Assembly: GCF_015751785.1 (NCBI RefSeq)
Contig: NZ_JADOTY010000001.1
Location: 2,790,001 to 2,854,000, forward strand
DNA length: 64,000 nt
From: Micromonospora vinacea
Lineage (GTDB): Bacteria; Actinomycetota; Actinomycetes; Mycobacteriales; Micromonosporaceae
Direction: 5' to 3'
A model generated the notes under the pieces. That model searched no databases. It saw only the letters and a program-made list of their open reading frames with translations, and was not told the origin of the DNA. Numbering within the stretch: the first letter of the stretch is position 1; each line of letters begins with the position of its first letter. Positions 44,135-52,261 of this stretch are shown here, piece after piece. Position numbers and translations under genes: made by a program.

Positions 44135-45016
44135 ATGTCGGATCCCATGAGGACGGCCGCCGAGACCCAGGTCCGGCGGCCGTCCGCCGTCCGGGTGCTG
44201 ACCACCCTGTTGGCGACGACGGCGGCGGCCACCATCGTGGTCGAACTGCTCAACTGGTGGTACGCCCCGGAGCAGGGTTTCGGGCTGGCCGTACGGACCG
44301 GCTGGGCCATGCTGCGCTCGTTCGGTTTCCTGCTGCTGATCGGGCACGTGCGACGGGGTCGTACGGTGGCCCGCCCGTTCGGGCTGATCCTCGCGGTCAC
44401 CACGATCTTCGCGGTCGGCCGGCTCATCGTGCCCCGGCAGGGAGTGCCACCGCTGCCCGGCCTGCTCGGCTTCGCGATCCTCACGGCGCTCTGTGTCGCG
44501 GTGGTCTGGCTGCTCTACCGCTCGTCGGCGTTGGCCGGGCACCTGGTCCGGCACCGTCCCCGCCTCGTCATCGACCGGGACGGCATCTCCTGGCGGGAAA
44601 CCCCTCCCCGCCGACCGCAGGCCAGCGCCTGGTTGTTGACCAGCCGGGTGGCGGCCTTCACCTACAGCCCGCTGATGCTGGTGCCGGCCCTGGTGGCCGG
44701 GGGTTCCATCCTGGATGGTCGGCTGACCGCGGTACCGGCCGTGCTGTTCTGGTTCGGCGCGGGCATCACGGCCAGCTACGCGGTGCTGTTCTGCACAGCG
44801 TTCCTGATGCGGGGCAAGGACTGGGCACGTGGCCTGCTGGTCGTCGTCACTGTGGCCGTACTCGCCGTGGACCTGCCGCTGTGCTGGTGGCTGCTCGGCG
44901 TGGACGGCCTGGTCCGCGACGGCGCACCCCTGGTTGCGGCCGCCGGGCTGGCCCTCTACGGCCTACGCCGCGCTGCCCGTGCTCCCGACGCCGCCCAACC
45001 GGAACCCCAACCCTGA
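44135..45016 (+). CDS. Polytopic membrane protein of unknown function
   Basis: A 293-residue protein with about seven hydrophobic segments (about residues 22-42, 53-68, 80-98, 108-125, 178-195, 205-230 and 245-270). A cytoplasmic or surface loop rich in Arg (LVRHRPRLVIDRDGISWRETP) separates the first four from the last three. No recognised family. Start codon is uncertain: ATG 44135 or ATG 44147, neither with a good ribosome-binding site. The gene begins just after the MITE-like element and may be transcribed from its own promoter. Confidence 0.6.
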   Translation: MSDPMRTAAETQVRRPSAVRVLTTLLATTAAATIVVELLNWWYAPEQGFGLAVRTGWAMLRSFGFLLLIGHVRRGRTVARPFGLILAVTTIFAVGRLIVPRQGVPPLPGLLGFAILTALCVAVVWLLYRSSALAGHLVRHRPRLVIDRDGISWRETPPRRPQASAWLLTSRVAAFTYSPLMLVPALVAGGSILDGRLTAVPAVLFWFGAGITASYAVLFCTAFLMRGKDWARGLLVVVTVAVLAVDLPLCWWLLGVDGLVRDGAPLVAAAGLALYGLRRAARAPDAAQPEPQP

Positions 45017-45353
45017 CCGCGGCGCTGCCCACACCGACATCGCTGGGTGCCGGCCCGCCGGCCGACCACGGCCCAGCCCTGCCCATGCCTTCCTTTGCTC
45101 TGCACCCCGATAGGCGACAGTCGCGGACGGTAACCGTCGCGTCCGCGGGTGCAGAGCAAAGGGTGGGTGAGACAGGCCGGCCCATTGCGGGAGCGGTCTT
45201 TGCGGGCGGGCAGGGGGCAGGATGGCGGGTGGCGTCGGTCACAGTGGCCGGCGTCGGGGCGGCTGCGGAGATCGTCGGGGCGGCCGGCCGCAAGGCCGAC
45301 CGGGTTGCCCGGCGGGAGCGGCCGCGTCGCGTCGGGCTGGAGGGAGGCGCGCG
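45017..45353. other. Intergenic region before the geranylgeranyl-reductase-like gene
   Basis: 337 bp. It contains the palindromic repeat at 45092-45162 and otherwise GC-rich sequence with open frames in several phases but no good start or family match. A GGGAGG ribosome-binding site lies at its end. Confidence 0.5.
45092..45162. repeat. Palindromic intergenic repeat with 16-bp perfect arms
   Basis: CCTTTGCTCTGCACCC (45092-45107) and its exact complement (45147-45162) around a 39-nt spacer that itself contains GACGGTAACCGTC. Same spacer length as the repeat at 8002-8074 but unrelated arm sequence. It lies between two genes on the plus strand. Confidence 0.88.
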
Positions 45354-46496
45354 GTGGGTGACGAGTTCGACGTGGTGGTGGTGGGGGCGGGGCCGGCCGG
45401 TGCGGCTGCCGCGCTGACGGCGCGCCGGGCGGGGGCCAGCGTGCTGCTGCTGGACCGGGCCGACTTTCCCCGGGACAAGGCGTGCGGTGACGGGATCGCC
45501 GCGCACTCGGTGGACGTGCTCGCCGAGCTGGGGGTGACCGAGGCGGTGGCGGGCTACGCGCCGCTGCCGGCGTTACGCATGATCTCGCCGGGTGGCGGCG
45601 CGGTGGCTCGGGCGCTGCCCCGACCCGCCTACACAGTGCCCCGGGAGGTCTTCGACGCGCGGCTGGTGGAGGCCGCCGTGGCCGCCGGCGCGCAGCTGCG
45701 TCGGCACACGGTGCGCCAGGTCGAGCCGCGCGCCGACCGGGTGGTGCTCGACGGGCAGGTGTCCGGCCGGGTGGTGATCGGCGCGGACGGCGCCGGCTCG
45801 GTGGTGCGCCGGGCGCTCGGCCACCCGCAGAACCCCGACCGGCACCTCGCGCTGGCAATCCGGGGGTACGCCCCGGCTCTGCCCGGCCCGTCCGAGCAGC
45901 TCATCGTCACCTCGAAGGCGCGCTGGCCGGCGTACGCCTGGTCGTTTCCGATCGGGGACGGCCGGGCGAACGTCGGGTACGGGGAGGTGCTGCGCGGTGA
46001 GCCGTTGAGCCGCGCGTACCTGCTGGACCGGCTGGCCGCGCTGCTGCCCGGCACCGACCTGGCGACAGTTACCGCGTTGCGCGCCCATCACCTGCCGCTC
46101 TCCACCCACCGGCCGTCGCCGGGGCGGGGGCGCACGTTGCTGGCCGGGGACGCGCTGTCACTGATCAATCCGTTCACCGGGGAGGGGATCTTCTACGCGC
46201 TGCTCTCCGGCGCGCTCGCCGGGTCGGCGGCGGCCCGGTCGCCCGAGGGCGCGGCTGGCCGCTACGCCCACGGGTTGCGTCGTCGCCTCGGCACGCACCT
46301 GCGGCACAGCTCGGTCGCGGCCTGGTTGGCCCGGCGACGCCGGGTGGTGGACGCGGCGGTCCGGGCGGCCCGTCGGGACGACCGGGTGTTCTACGACGTG
46401 GTCGAGCTGGGACTGGGTGACGGACGCCTCACCGCTCGTACGCTCGCAATGATCGGCATCGGTCTGGGTGGCGGGGATGGGGCTCCGAGGCAGTGA
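45354..46496 (+). CDS. Geranylgeranyl reductase family FAD-dependent oxidoreductase
   Basis: A 380-residue flavoprotein. FAD binding: [21 protein letters not shown] (residues about 6-26); FPRDKACGDGI (about 38-48) is the geranylgeranyl-reductase family motif; GRVVIGADGAGSVVRR and LLAGDALSLINPFTGEGIFYALLSG are the remaining flavin motifs. Enzymes of this family reduce isoprenoid double bonds in menaquinone, archaeal-type lipids or polyprenyl chains. The next gene encodes a cis-prenyltransferase, so a role in polyprenyl metabolism (for example saturating isoprene units of a lipid carrier) is likely. GGGAGG precedes the GTG at 45354. Confidence 0.88.
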   Translation: MGDEFDVVVVGAGPAGAAAALTARRAGASVLLLDRADFPRDKACGDGIAAHSVDVLAELGVTEAVAGYAPLPALRMISPGGGAVARALPRPAYTVPREVFDARLVEAAVAAGAQLRRHTVRQVEPRADRVVLDGQVSGRVVIGADGAGSVVRRALGHPQNPDRHLALAIRGYAPALPGPSEQLIVTSKARWPAYAWSFPIGDGRANVGYGEVLRGEPLSRAYLLDRLAALLPGTDLATVTALRAHHLPLSTHRPSPGRGRTLLAGDALSLINPFTGEGIFYALLSGALAGSAAARSPEGAAGRYAHGLRRRLGTHLRHSSVAAWLARRRRVVDAAVRAARRDDRVFYDVVELGLGDGRLTARTLAMIGIGLGGGDGAPRQ

Positions 46497-46524
46497 ACGG
46501 GCTGAAGGGTCGCTACGCTGCTAG

Positions 46525-47298
46525 GTGATGACGCTGCGGAACCTTATCTACTCCGTGTACGAGCGCCGGCTCACGGCGAAGCTCGCGGGTAAGCCGGTGC
46601 CCCGACACGTCGGGGTGATGTGCGACGGCAACCGCCGATGGGCGAGGGAGATGGGCTTCGTCGACCCGAACGACGGGCACCGGGTTGGCGCGGCGAAGAT
46701 CAAGCATGTCCTCGGCTGGTGTGACCAGGCCGGTGTCGGGCACGTGACCCTCTACCTGCTGGCCACCGACAACCTGCGCCGTCCAGCCAGTGAGCTGGAC
46801 CCGCTCCTCAAGATCATTGAGGATCTGGTGGTGGAGTTGGCCGAGGAGGGCAACCCCTGGCGGCTGCGCATCGTGGGGGCGCTCGACCTGCTGCCGGCGC
46901 AGACCGCGGCGGCACTCAAGGGCGCCGAGGAGCGCACCCGCGAGCGCACCGGCGGCGCGGAGGTCAACATCGCGGTGGGCTACGGCGGTCGCCGGGAGAT
47001 CACCGACGCGGTCCGTTCGCTGCTGCTGGAGCACGCCGCCACCGGCGGCACGATCGAGGAGTTGGCCGAGGTGCTGGACGTCGAGCACATCGCCGAGCAC
47101 CTCTACACCCGGGGCCAGCCGGATCCGGACCTGGTCATCCGCACCAGCGGCGAGCAGCGGCTGTCCGGGTTCATGCTCTGGCAGTCCGCGCACTCGGAGT
47201 TCTACTTCTGCGAGCTCAACTGGCCGGATTTCCGGCACATCGACTTCCTGCGGGCCCTGCGCTCGTACGCCACCAGGCAACGCCGCTACGGCGCCTGA
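46525..47298 (+). CDS. Cis-isoprenyl diphosphate synthase (UppS-like)
   Basis: A 257-residue Z-prenyltransferase. The first conserved region reads VGVMCDGNRRWAREMGFVDPNDGHRVG, with catalytic Asp and the His of the family; later NIAVGYGGRREITDAV, PDPDLVIRTSGEQRLSGFMLWQSAHSEFYF and the C-terminal DFLRALRSYATRQRRYG are typical. Residues such as MCDGNRRW resemble the mycobacterial Rv1086-type short-chain Z-synthase. It makes a polyprenyl diphosphate for cell-wall carrier lipids. It lies 28 bases after the reductase gene. A TACGCT hexamer lies five bases before the GTG; ATG 46528 is also possible. Confidence 0.9.
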   Translation: MMTLRNLIYSVYERRLTAKLAGKPVPRHVGVMCDGNRRWAREMGFVDPNDGHRVGAAKIKHVLGWCDQAGVGHVTLYLLATDNLRRPASELDPLLKIIEDLVVELAEEGNPWRLRIVGALDLLPAQTAAALKGAEERTRERTGGAEVNIAVGYGGRREITDAVRSLLLEHAATGGTIEELAEVLDVEHIAEHLYTRGQPDPDLVIRTSGEQRLSGFMLWQSAHSEFYFCELNWPDFRHIDFLRALRSYATRQRRYGA

Positions 47299-47329
47299 CC
47301 CGGCGGCGACGCCGTTGGTCGCCGCCGGG
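47299..47329. terminator. Strong hairpin between convergent uppS-like and otsB genes
   Basis: A 12-bp perfect stem (47299-47310 with 47318-47329, CCCGGCGGCGAC on the left) around GCCGTTG follows the UppS-like stop directly. It can end transcription from both sides. There is no T-tract, as is usual for high-GC actinobacteria. Confidence 0.75.
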
Positions 47330-47339
47330 GCCTGGCAGT

Positions 47340-48164
47340 TCAGGGCAGGTGGGTCAGCGCCCGCGTGAGGAAGTCGCCCAGGGCAGCCGGCGACTCGATC
47401 GTCAGGTCGGCGGCGTTCGCCACCTCCTGGCCGGTCTCCGGGTTGGCCACCGCCACGCAGACGCCGAGAAAGTCCGGGTCGGCGGCGGCGCGAGCGCGCA
47501 GCGCGGCGAAGGCCTTGATGTCGGAGACGTCGTCGCCGAAGTACCAGGCGCCGGTGGCGCCCTTGATCGCCTCGCCGATCACCATGCCCTTGTCCCGGTC
47601 GACCGGGGGCTTGAGCTCGAGCACCATCCGCCCGGCCTGCGACCGCAACCCGAGGCGGTCGGCCTGCGCCTGCCCCCACTGCTGCACTGTCGAGCCGAGT
47701 TGCGGGGCGGTACGCCAGTGCAGCGCGACCGAGAGCCGCTTGTACTCCACAAGCGTGCCCGGTGGCAGCTCCGCCCGAGCCAGGTCGGCCAGCTCCGCCA
47801 TGGTCGGCACCCACGGCAGCGCGGCCGGTTCGGTGACCGTCTCACCGCCGGAGTGGCTGTGTTCCAGCCCGTAGAGGCCGTAGAGGTCCACGCCGACGAG
47901 CCCGCCGAGCTGATCCCGAAGGAACTCGACGGGTCGGGCGGACACGATCGCGACCCGCTGCACGATCGGGGCGAGCGCCTCGATCGCGGCCAACGCCTTG
48001 GGAGCCGGGCGTACCGCGGTCGGATCGTCGTCGACGGGCGCGAGCGTGCCGTCGAAGTCGAAGAAGAGCACGGTCCCGGCCGCCCGACCGGCGGTTGTCC
48101 GCCAGGCCTGGTCGGCGTTCAACGGGGTCCTCGGCTGCTGATTTCCCAGATTCAACGGCGGCAC
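47340..48164 (-). CDS. otsB: Trehalose-6-phosphate phosphatase
   Basis: A 274-residue HAD-superfamily phosphatase. FFDFDGTLAPVDDDP (about residues 33-47) has the nucleophile Asp and acid/base Asp, GLYGLEHSHSGG is the substrate-cap region, and YFGDDVSDIKAF holds the metal-binding Asp pair. It dephosphorylates trehalose-6-phosphate; a partner OtsA is not in the window. The GTG at 48164 is chosen because TACGCT lies seven bases upstream and the earlier starts (ATG 48197) would precede the promoter. It is the last gene of a minus-strand cluster. Confidence 0.88.
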   Translation of the reverse strand: MPPLNLGNQQPRTPLNADQAWRTTAGRAAGTVLFFDFDGTLAPVDDDPTAVRPAPKALAAIEALAPIVQRVAIVSARPVEFLRDQLGGLVGVDLYGLYGLEHSHSGGETVTEPAALPWVPTMAELADLARAELPPGTLVEYKRLSVALHWRTAPQLGSTVQQWGQAQADRLGLRSQAGRMVLELKPPVDRDKGMVIGEAIKGATGAWYFGDDVSDIKAFAALRARAAADPDFLGVCVAVANPETGQEVANAADLTIESPAALGDFLTRALTHLP

Positions 48165-48231
48165 GCGCGTCAGCGTACCCCGGCGATCCAGGCTCATTCC
48201 TGGCCGAGTGGACCCGTTGAGCGGTAGGCGA

Positions 48232-48585
48232 TCAGCGTTCGGCGGCTCCTCGTCCGCGCCGGCCGAACGGCACCACCGCCGCATCCTGGCCGTGGCTCAA
48301 CAGGTAGCCCTCCACGAATCCGGTGTTGCGATCGCCGGTGTGGTTCTCGATCTCGTTGAGCCGTGCCACCAGGAACTCGGTGAGCGCGCTGATCCGGTTG
48401 TTCAGACGCTCCTGCAGCTCGGCGACGACGGCCACGACGACCGCGGTGCCGGCGGTGATGAGCGCAAAGAGGTTGACGAGCAGCGGAAGCTGCCCGCCGT
48501 CGACCGCGAGGGTCACTGTGTTGCCGGTCGCCCACAGTGTCATCGACACCGTTGCGACCACGACTGCCAACCACTTCAGGGTCAT
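48232..48585 (-). CDS. Small protein with two membrane helices
   Basis: A 117-residue protein with an N-terminal helix (about 1-24, possibly a signal anchor) and a second one (about 33-55), then a helical amphipathic region containing AELQERLNNRISALTEFLVARLNEIENH (coiled-coil-like), and a basic tail. No recognised family. The ATG has AAGGAGG ten bases upstream. It is on the same strand as otsB and upstream of it, but otsB has its own promoter pattern. Confidence 0.6.
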   Translation of the reverse strand: MTLKWLAVVVATVSMTLWATGNTVTLAVDGGQLPLLVNLFALITAGTAVVVAVVAELQERLNNRISALTEFLVARLNEIENHTGDRNTGFVEGYLLSHGQDAAVVPFGRRGRGAAER

Positions 48586-48747
48586 GGACAGACCCCTCCT
48601 TCTGTCCCGCAGGGCTGGGTTCGGCCTTGTCCCGTCCCCCCGCCGATGACGAGCCCAAGCAGTACGAATAGGGACGCTAGCGTGCCCGTTCCAGCCCCGG
48701 AGGCAAACGAATGAACCTGACCAGGCGTTCTTTCGCTATCTGAGGAA

Positions 48748-49191
48748 CTAGCCTGCCTGATTGCCCCTTTTTCGGACATCGACCGGCAACGTTGGGCGGT
48801 ATGCGAGGTATCTGATGGTTTCCCGGATGTGGAACTTCTCCGCGTCCGACACCTGCGGATCGACCAGGCGGCGCAGCAACGCCTCCACGTCGGGGTCCAT
48901 CGGAGGGGCGGCCTGGCCGGTGCGGGGGCCGGTCGCGGTGCGGTCCCAGCCGAGCGCGGCGAAGGCGGCGGCCGGGTTCAACCCCAGGCCCTCGCAGAAG
49001 GCGACCACCCGCTCGGCCTCCGGGTCGCTGGCCCAGTCGCCCCGCACCCAACGGTTGATGGTCTGCCGGGAGACGCCGGTGCGCCGGGACACCTCGGTGC
49101 CGCTCCAGGCTCGGGTCGCCCGTGCCTCGTCCAGGGCTCGCCGGACGAAGGTGGCGAAGGCGATCTTCCGCGCATTGGCCGTCTCGGTCAC
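48748..49191 (-). CDS. XRE-family DNA-binding protein
   Basis: A 147-residue regulator with an N-terminal helix-turn-helix at about residues 8-65: FVRRALDEARATRAWSGTEVSRRTGVSRQTINRWVRGDWASDPEAERVVAF, the last part being an XRE recognition region with a Trp. The C-terminal half has VEALLRRLVDPQVSDAEKFHIRETIRYLA, a helical region common in actinobacterial XRE proteins. The GTG at 49191 is chosen because TACCGT lies six bases upstream; longer frames would run through the promoter region. It faces a region with repeated GTCACG hexamers, likely operators for this protein. Confidence 0.8.
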   Translation of the reverse strand: MTETANARKIAFATFVRRALDEARATRAWSGTEVSRRTGVSRQTINRWVRGDWASDPEAERVVAFCEGLGLNPAAAFAALGWDRTATGPRTGQAAPPMDPDVEALLRRLVDPQVSDAEKFHIRETIRYLAYRPTLPVDVRKRGNQAG

Positions 49192-49242
49192 TCCGTGACG
49201 GTACGGCCAGCCGAGTGCGGGTGCGTGCCCCGGCTCGCCACT

Positions 49243-49433
49243 GTCACGCGGACGTGACGAGGGGTTCGGATTTCCGGTAAACGAGTCAGTGCCACTGTTG
49301 AGGGGTGTCACGCGGGCAGAATAGATGAACGTAGTGGCAAACGTAAGCGGACGAAAAGCTGATACTGTCACGCCCATGGGACAATCTACGGTGTGTCACG
49401 TGCATGAGACGATTGGTGCTCACATGCGTCACG
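49243..49433. promoter_or_regulatory. Cluster of GTCACG repeats in a divergent promoter region
   Basis: GTCACG occurs in direct orientation at 49243, 49307, 49367, 49395 and 49428, four of them as TGTCACG. The first is also half of a perfect GTCACG-CGGA-CGTGAC palindrome (49243-49258). Between them the DNA is less GC-rich than average. The region separates the XRE gene from the 49456 gene. Operator sites for the XRE protein are the simplest reading; other roles, such as iteron-like sites, cannot be excluded. Confidence 0.55.
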
Positions 49434-49455
49434 CCCCCGGTGCCAGGGGGTCGTG

Positions 49456-49800
49456 GTGACCGAGCTCGCCACCCGCGCCCAGGCCTTCGGGCTGATCGCC
49501 GAGGGGGTCGCCGCGGGGCTGACCGCCCCCTGGCGCCTCTACCTCGCCCGAGGCTGCCGCTACCTGTCATTGAGCGTCGGCGATCGTGCCGAGTGGAACG
49601 CCTGGCGTACCCATCTCGGCTGCCCTGAGCTGAGCGTCCGGGTCTACGACGCCGGCGGCGAGATCCGCCGGTCCTCGGTGGCCGAAGTCGTGCTGGACGG
49701 CTGCCGGATCAGCGTCGAGCTGGTCGAGGAGGTCAGCACCGACGACCTGGACCGGCTGCTCGTCGCCGACCCCACCACGATCGAGCCGGAGGAGCGATGA
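49456..49800 (+). CDS. Conserved hypothetical protein
   Basis: A 114-residue soluble protein with no recognised family. The N-terminus TELATRAQAFGLIAEGVAAG is helical and the rest alternates strands (WRLYLARGCRYLSLSV, LSVRVYDAGGEIRRSSVAEVVLDG), suggesting an alpha-beta fold; the last 25 residues are acidic. GTG 49456 is preferred over GTG 49453 because AGGGGG lies five bases before it. The stop overlaps a 12-codon ORF. It faces the XRE regulator. Confidence 0.6.
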   Translation: MTELATRAQAFGLIAEGVAAGLTAPWRLYLARGCRYLSLSVGDRAEWNAWRTHLGCPELSVRVYDAGGEIRRSSVAEVVLDGCRISVELVEEVSTDDLDRLLVADPTTIEPEER

Positions 49801-49835
49801 CCTGGCGTCCCGGCTGGGCCGGAGCTGCCCGATGA
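49797..49835 (+). CDS. 12-codon bridging ORF
   Basis: MTWRPGWAGAAR followed by TGA. Its ATG overlaps the preceding stop (ATGA) and its TGA overlaps the next ATG (ATGA), so ribosomes could pass from the 49456 gene through it to the 49832 gene. GGAG lies before the latter. A product this small cannot be judged by composition; it may be only a translational relay. Confidence 0.35.
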   Translation: MTWRPGWAGAAR

Positions 49836-50167
49836 GCCCGTTCCTCGCGGTGTTCCTCGTCCTGGTGCTCGGCGCCACCAGCTACGCGGCCGGGCGGTTG
49901 CACGGTCAGCTCAGCTACCGCATCGGCTACCGCTTCGGTTACCGGCAGGGCTACTTCGACGGTGACCGGGGCGCCTGGAACCGGCGTCGTCGAGACGCCC
50001 AGGCGGCGATCGCCTCGGCCCTGTCGGTCTCGCCCGCGGGGGTGGTCCGCTCCGCCGGGGTGGTCGAACGCCCCGGCACCACGTACACCGGCTCGTCGTT
50101 CAGCGCGCCGGCCGCACCGATCACCGGGCGGCACCCGACCGGCACGCTCGTCCGACGTACCGGTTGA
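49832..50167 (+). CDS. Single-pass membrane protein with aromatic repeat
   Basis: A 111-residue protein: an N-terminal membrane helix (about 3-22), then YRIGYRFGYRQGYFDGDRG with a repeating YR-x-GYR pattern, and a Ser/Pro/Thr-rich C-terminus. No known family. The ATG has GGAG seven bases upstream and overlaps the stop of the 12-codon ORF. It is probably in the same operon as the 49456 gene. Confidence 0.55.
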   Translation: MSPFLAVFLVLVLGATSYAAGRLHGQLSYRIGYRFGYRQGYFDGDRGAWNRRRRDAQAAIASALSVSPAGVVRSAGVVERPGTTYTGSSFSAPAAPITGRHPTGTLVRRTG

Positions 50168-50428
50168 CGTCGGTCGGCGAGGTCAACTCGCCGACCGGCA
50201 CCACGAACGCGGTGCGTCGTCCGCGGCGGACACGCACCGTCGGGGTCACGTCAGACCGGTGACGGTGGCCCCACCGGCCGGGATGCGCGCAGGGGGCATG
50301 CATCCCGGCCGGTTCCGCCGCGTTCTCCACCTGCCCCAGGGCTGGCCGGAGCGCCGTTCACGAGCACGTCTTGGGAGATCCACGTTCGGCCACTAGCCGG
50401 GAAGGTCCGGCGGGGCTAGCGTCTAGGC
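50168..50428. other. Intergenic region before the PIN-PhoH gene
   Basis: 261 bp between the 49832 gene and the small ORF at 50429. I see no convincing gene. Its last part holds TAGCGT (50417-50422), six bases before the ATG of that ORF. From 50429 to 50568 the only open frame with a start and promoter pattern is the 47-residue ORF listed next. Confidence 0.5.
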
Positions 50429-50572
50429 ATGGCACGGGGTTCTCCCGAGCCAGCCGGTCCGCCCGGATCTGCGACCTCGCGCATGGGGTTCCGCATCCGA
50501 CCCCGTGTCCCCGGGCACCGGAGGAGGCGGAACACGGGTGGCGGGTGCCCATCCGTCGGAGCAGGCCTGTGA
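50429..50572 (+). CDS. Candidate 47-residue small protein overlapping the PIN-PhoH start
   Basis: The ATG lies six bases after TAGCGT, the leaderless promoter spacing, and the frame runs 47 codons to a TGA that overlaps the GTG of the PIN-PhoH gene (GTGA). The product is basic (11 Arg) and Pro/Gly-rich with an RRRR run near residue 31. No family is recognised. It may be a translational leader; the downstream gene also has its own ribosome-binding site. Confidence 0.4.
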   Translation: MARGSPEPAGPPGSATSRMGFRIRPRVPGHRRRRNTGGGCPSVGAGL

Positions 50573-51984
50573 CGACTCGCCGTACCACCGCCGGTGCCGA
50601 CCAGACCCCGGCCGCGACTGCCACGACCCGCCGCGCCACCAGGAGCCGCCGTTCGGCGGCCGCCGCGCCGGCCGACCCCAAGGAGCCACGACCAGCCGGC
50701 CAGGCCTTCGTCCTGGACACGTCGGTGCTGCTCTCCGATCCGGCGGCGTTCCACCGGTTCGCGGAGCATGAAGTGGTGCTACCTCTGGTGGTCATCACCG
50801 AGCTGGAGGGCAAGCGGCACCATCCGGAGCTGGGCTGGTTCGCCCGGCAGTCGCTGCGGATGCTCGACGACCTGCGGGTCCGGCACGGCCGGCTCGACCG
50901 TCCGGTGCCCGCCAACGACGTCGGCGGCACCCTGCGGGTGGAGCTCAACCACACCGACGACGGTGTCCTGCCGCCCGGGTTCCGCACCGAGAGCAACGAC
51001 GCCCGGATCCTCTCCGTCGCGCTCAACCTCGCCGGCGAGGGGCGGGAGGTGACCCTGGTCAGCAAGGACATGCCGCTGCGGGTCAAGGCGGCCTCGGTGG
51101 GCCTGCGCGCCGACGAGTACCGCCACGGCCAGGCCAGCGACCCGACCTGGACCGGCATGTCGGAGATGCAGTTGAGCGAGGAGCAGATCGGCCAGCTGTA
51201 CGCGGGCGAGACGCTCGACCTCGACGAGGCGGCCGGGCTGCCCTGCCACACCGGCCTGGTGCTGCACTCGGCGCGTGGCTCCGCGCTCGGTCGGGTGCTG
51301 CCGGACAAGTCGGTGCGACTGGTCCGGGGCGACCGGGAGGCGTTCGGGCTGCACGGCCGCTCCGCCGAACAGCGGATCGCTCTCGACCTGCTGCTGGACG
51401 AGTCGATCGGGATCGTCTCGCTGGGTGGCCGGGCCGGCACCGGAAAGTCGGCGCTGGCGCTCTGCGCCGGGCTGGAGGCGGTGATGGAGCGCCGCCGGCA
51501 CAAGAAGGTCATCGTGTTCCGCCCGCTGTACGCCGTCGGCGGGCAGGAGTTGGGCTACCTGCCGGGCTCGGAGTCGGAGAAGATGTCGCCGTGGGCCCAG
51601 GCGGTCTTCGACACGCTCGGCGCCGTGGTGCACGAGAACGTGCTGGAGGAGGTCACCTCGCGGGGCATCCTGGAGGTGCTGCCGCTGACCCACATCCGGG
51701 GGCGCAGCCTGCACGACGCCTACGTGATCGTGGACGAGGCCCAGTCGTTGGAGCGCGGGGTGCTGTTGACAGTGCTGTCCCGGATCGGGCAGGGCTCCCG
51801 GGTGGTGCTCACCCACGACGTGGCCCAGCGGGACAATCTGCGGGTCGGCCGGCACGACGGGGTGACGGCCGTCATCGAGGCGCTCAAGGGCCATCCGCTC
51901 TTCGCGCACGTCACCCTCAGCCGTTCGGAGCGGTCGCCGATCGCCGCGATGGTGACCGACCTCCTGGAGGACATCCCAATCTGA
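50569..51984 (+). CDS. PIN-PhoH (VapC-PhoH) family RNA helicase-nuclease
   Basis: A 471-residue two-domain protein. A basic, low-complexity N-terminus (1-45) leads to a PIN nuclease domain (about 45-180; [46 protein letters not shown], with the acidic catalytic residues). The PhoH ATPase domain (about 260-470) has Walker [13 protein letters not shown], Walker [10 protein letters not shown], a TGLN-like segment and HDVAQRDN. Related mycobacterial PhoH2 proteins unwind and cleave RNA. GGAG lies seven bases before the GTG at 50569. Its frame also overlaps a 47-codon ORF. Confidence 0.9.
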   Translation: MTTRRTTAGADQTPAATATTRRATRSRRSAAAAPADPKEPRPAGQAFVLDTSVLLSDPAAFHRFAEHEVVLPLVVITELEGKRHHPELGWFARQSLRMLDDLRVRHGRLDRPVPANDVGGTLRVELNHTDDGVLPPGFRTESNDARILSVALNLAGEGREVTLVSKDMPLRVKAASVGLRADEYRHGQASDPTWTGMSEMQLSEEQIGQLYAGETLDLDEAAGLPCHTGLVLHSARGSALGRVLPDKSVRLVRGDREAFGLHGRSAEQRIALDLLLDESIGIVSLGGRAGTGKSALALCAGLEAVMERRRHKKVIVFRPLYAVGGQELGYLPGSESEKMSPWAQAVFDTLGAVVHENVLEEVTSRGILEVLPLTHIRGRSLHDAYVIVDEAQSLERGVLLTVLSRIGQGSRVVLTHDVAQRDNLRVGRHDGVTAVIEALKGHPLFAHVTLSRSERSPIAAMVTDLLEDIPI

Positions 51985-52018
51985 CGGTGCTTATGTGGGA
52001 CTTTGTCCGCATTTTACG

Positions 52019-52034
52019 TGTGGTGCAGATCACA
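52019..52034. promoter_or_regulatory. CRP/GlxR-like site upstream of the transglycosylase gene
   Basis: TGTGGTGCAGATCACA is a perfect TGTG-N8-CACA match with further symmetry in the flanking G and C. It lies 228 nt upstream of the GTG of the transglycosylase gene and 35 nt after the PhoH stop. The region between (52035-52261) is probably a long leader; I looked for a riboswitch consensus and did not find one. Confidence 0.55.
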
Positions 52035-52261
52035 AACGGCCCGGTTGGTTTCCCATCAGCCTCACTGTGCGCAATCGTGTCCCACGAGCGTCCACGCACC
52101 ACGGGAATCGTTGGTGATCGTTCGTCCTGAAACGGACGACATCGGCGACGGTAGGTGCGGCGGCGCGACCGGCAACCGGTCGGGGCGCTCGTGGCACGGC
52201 TGACGGCCCACCTGTGGTCTGCGCCGCGCCACGTCCTTGCTCCCGACGAAGGGACCACTTC

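Noticed and set aside
42073..44484. Long minus-strand open frame antisense to pckG, including the 169-bp element
   Set aside because: It mirrors the codon structure of pckG, has no ribosome-binding site or leaderless promoter pattern, and its product is low-complexity Arg/Gly/His/Asp/Val as expected of a shadow of GC-rich DNA.
52035..52261. c-di-AMP (ydaO) riboswitch upstream of the transglycosylase, common for such genes in actinobacteria
   Set aside because: The conserved core sequences of that riboswitch are not visible; only a long GC-rich leader is seen.
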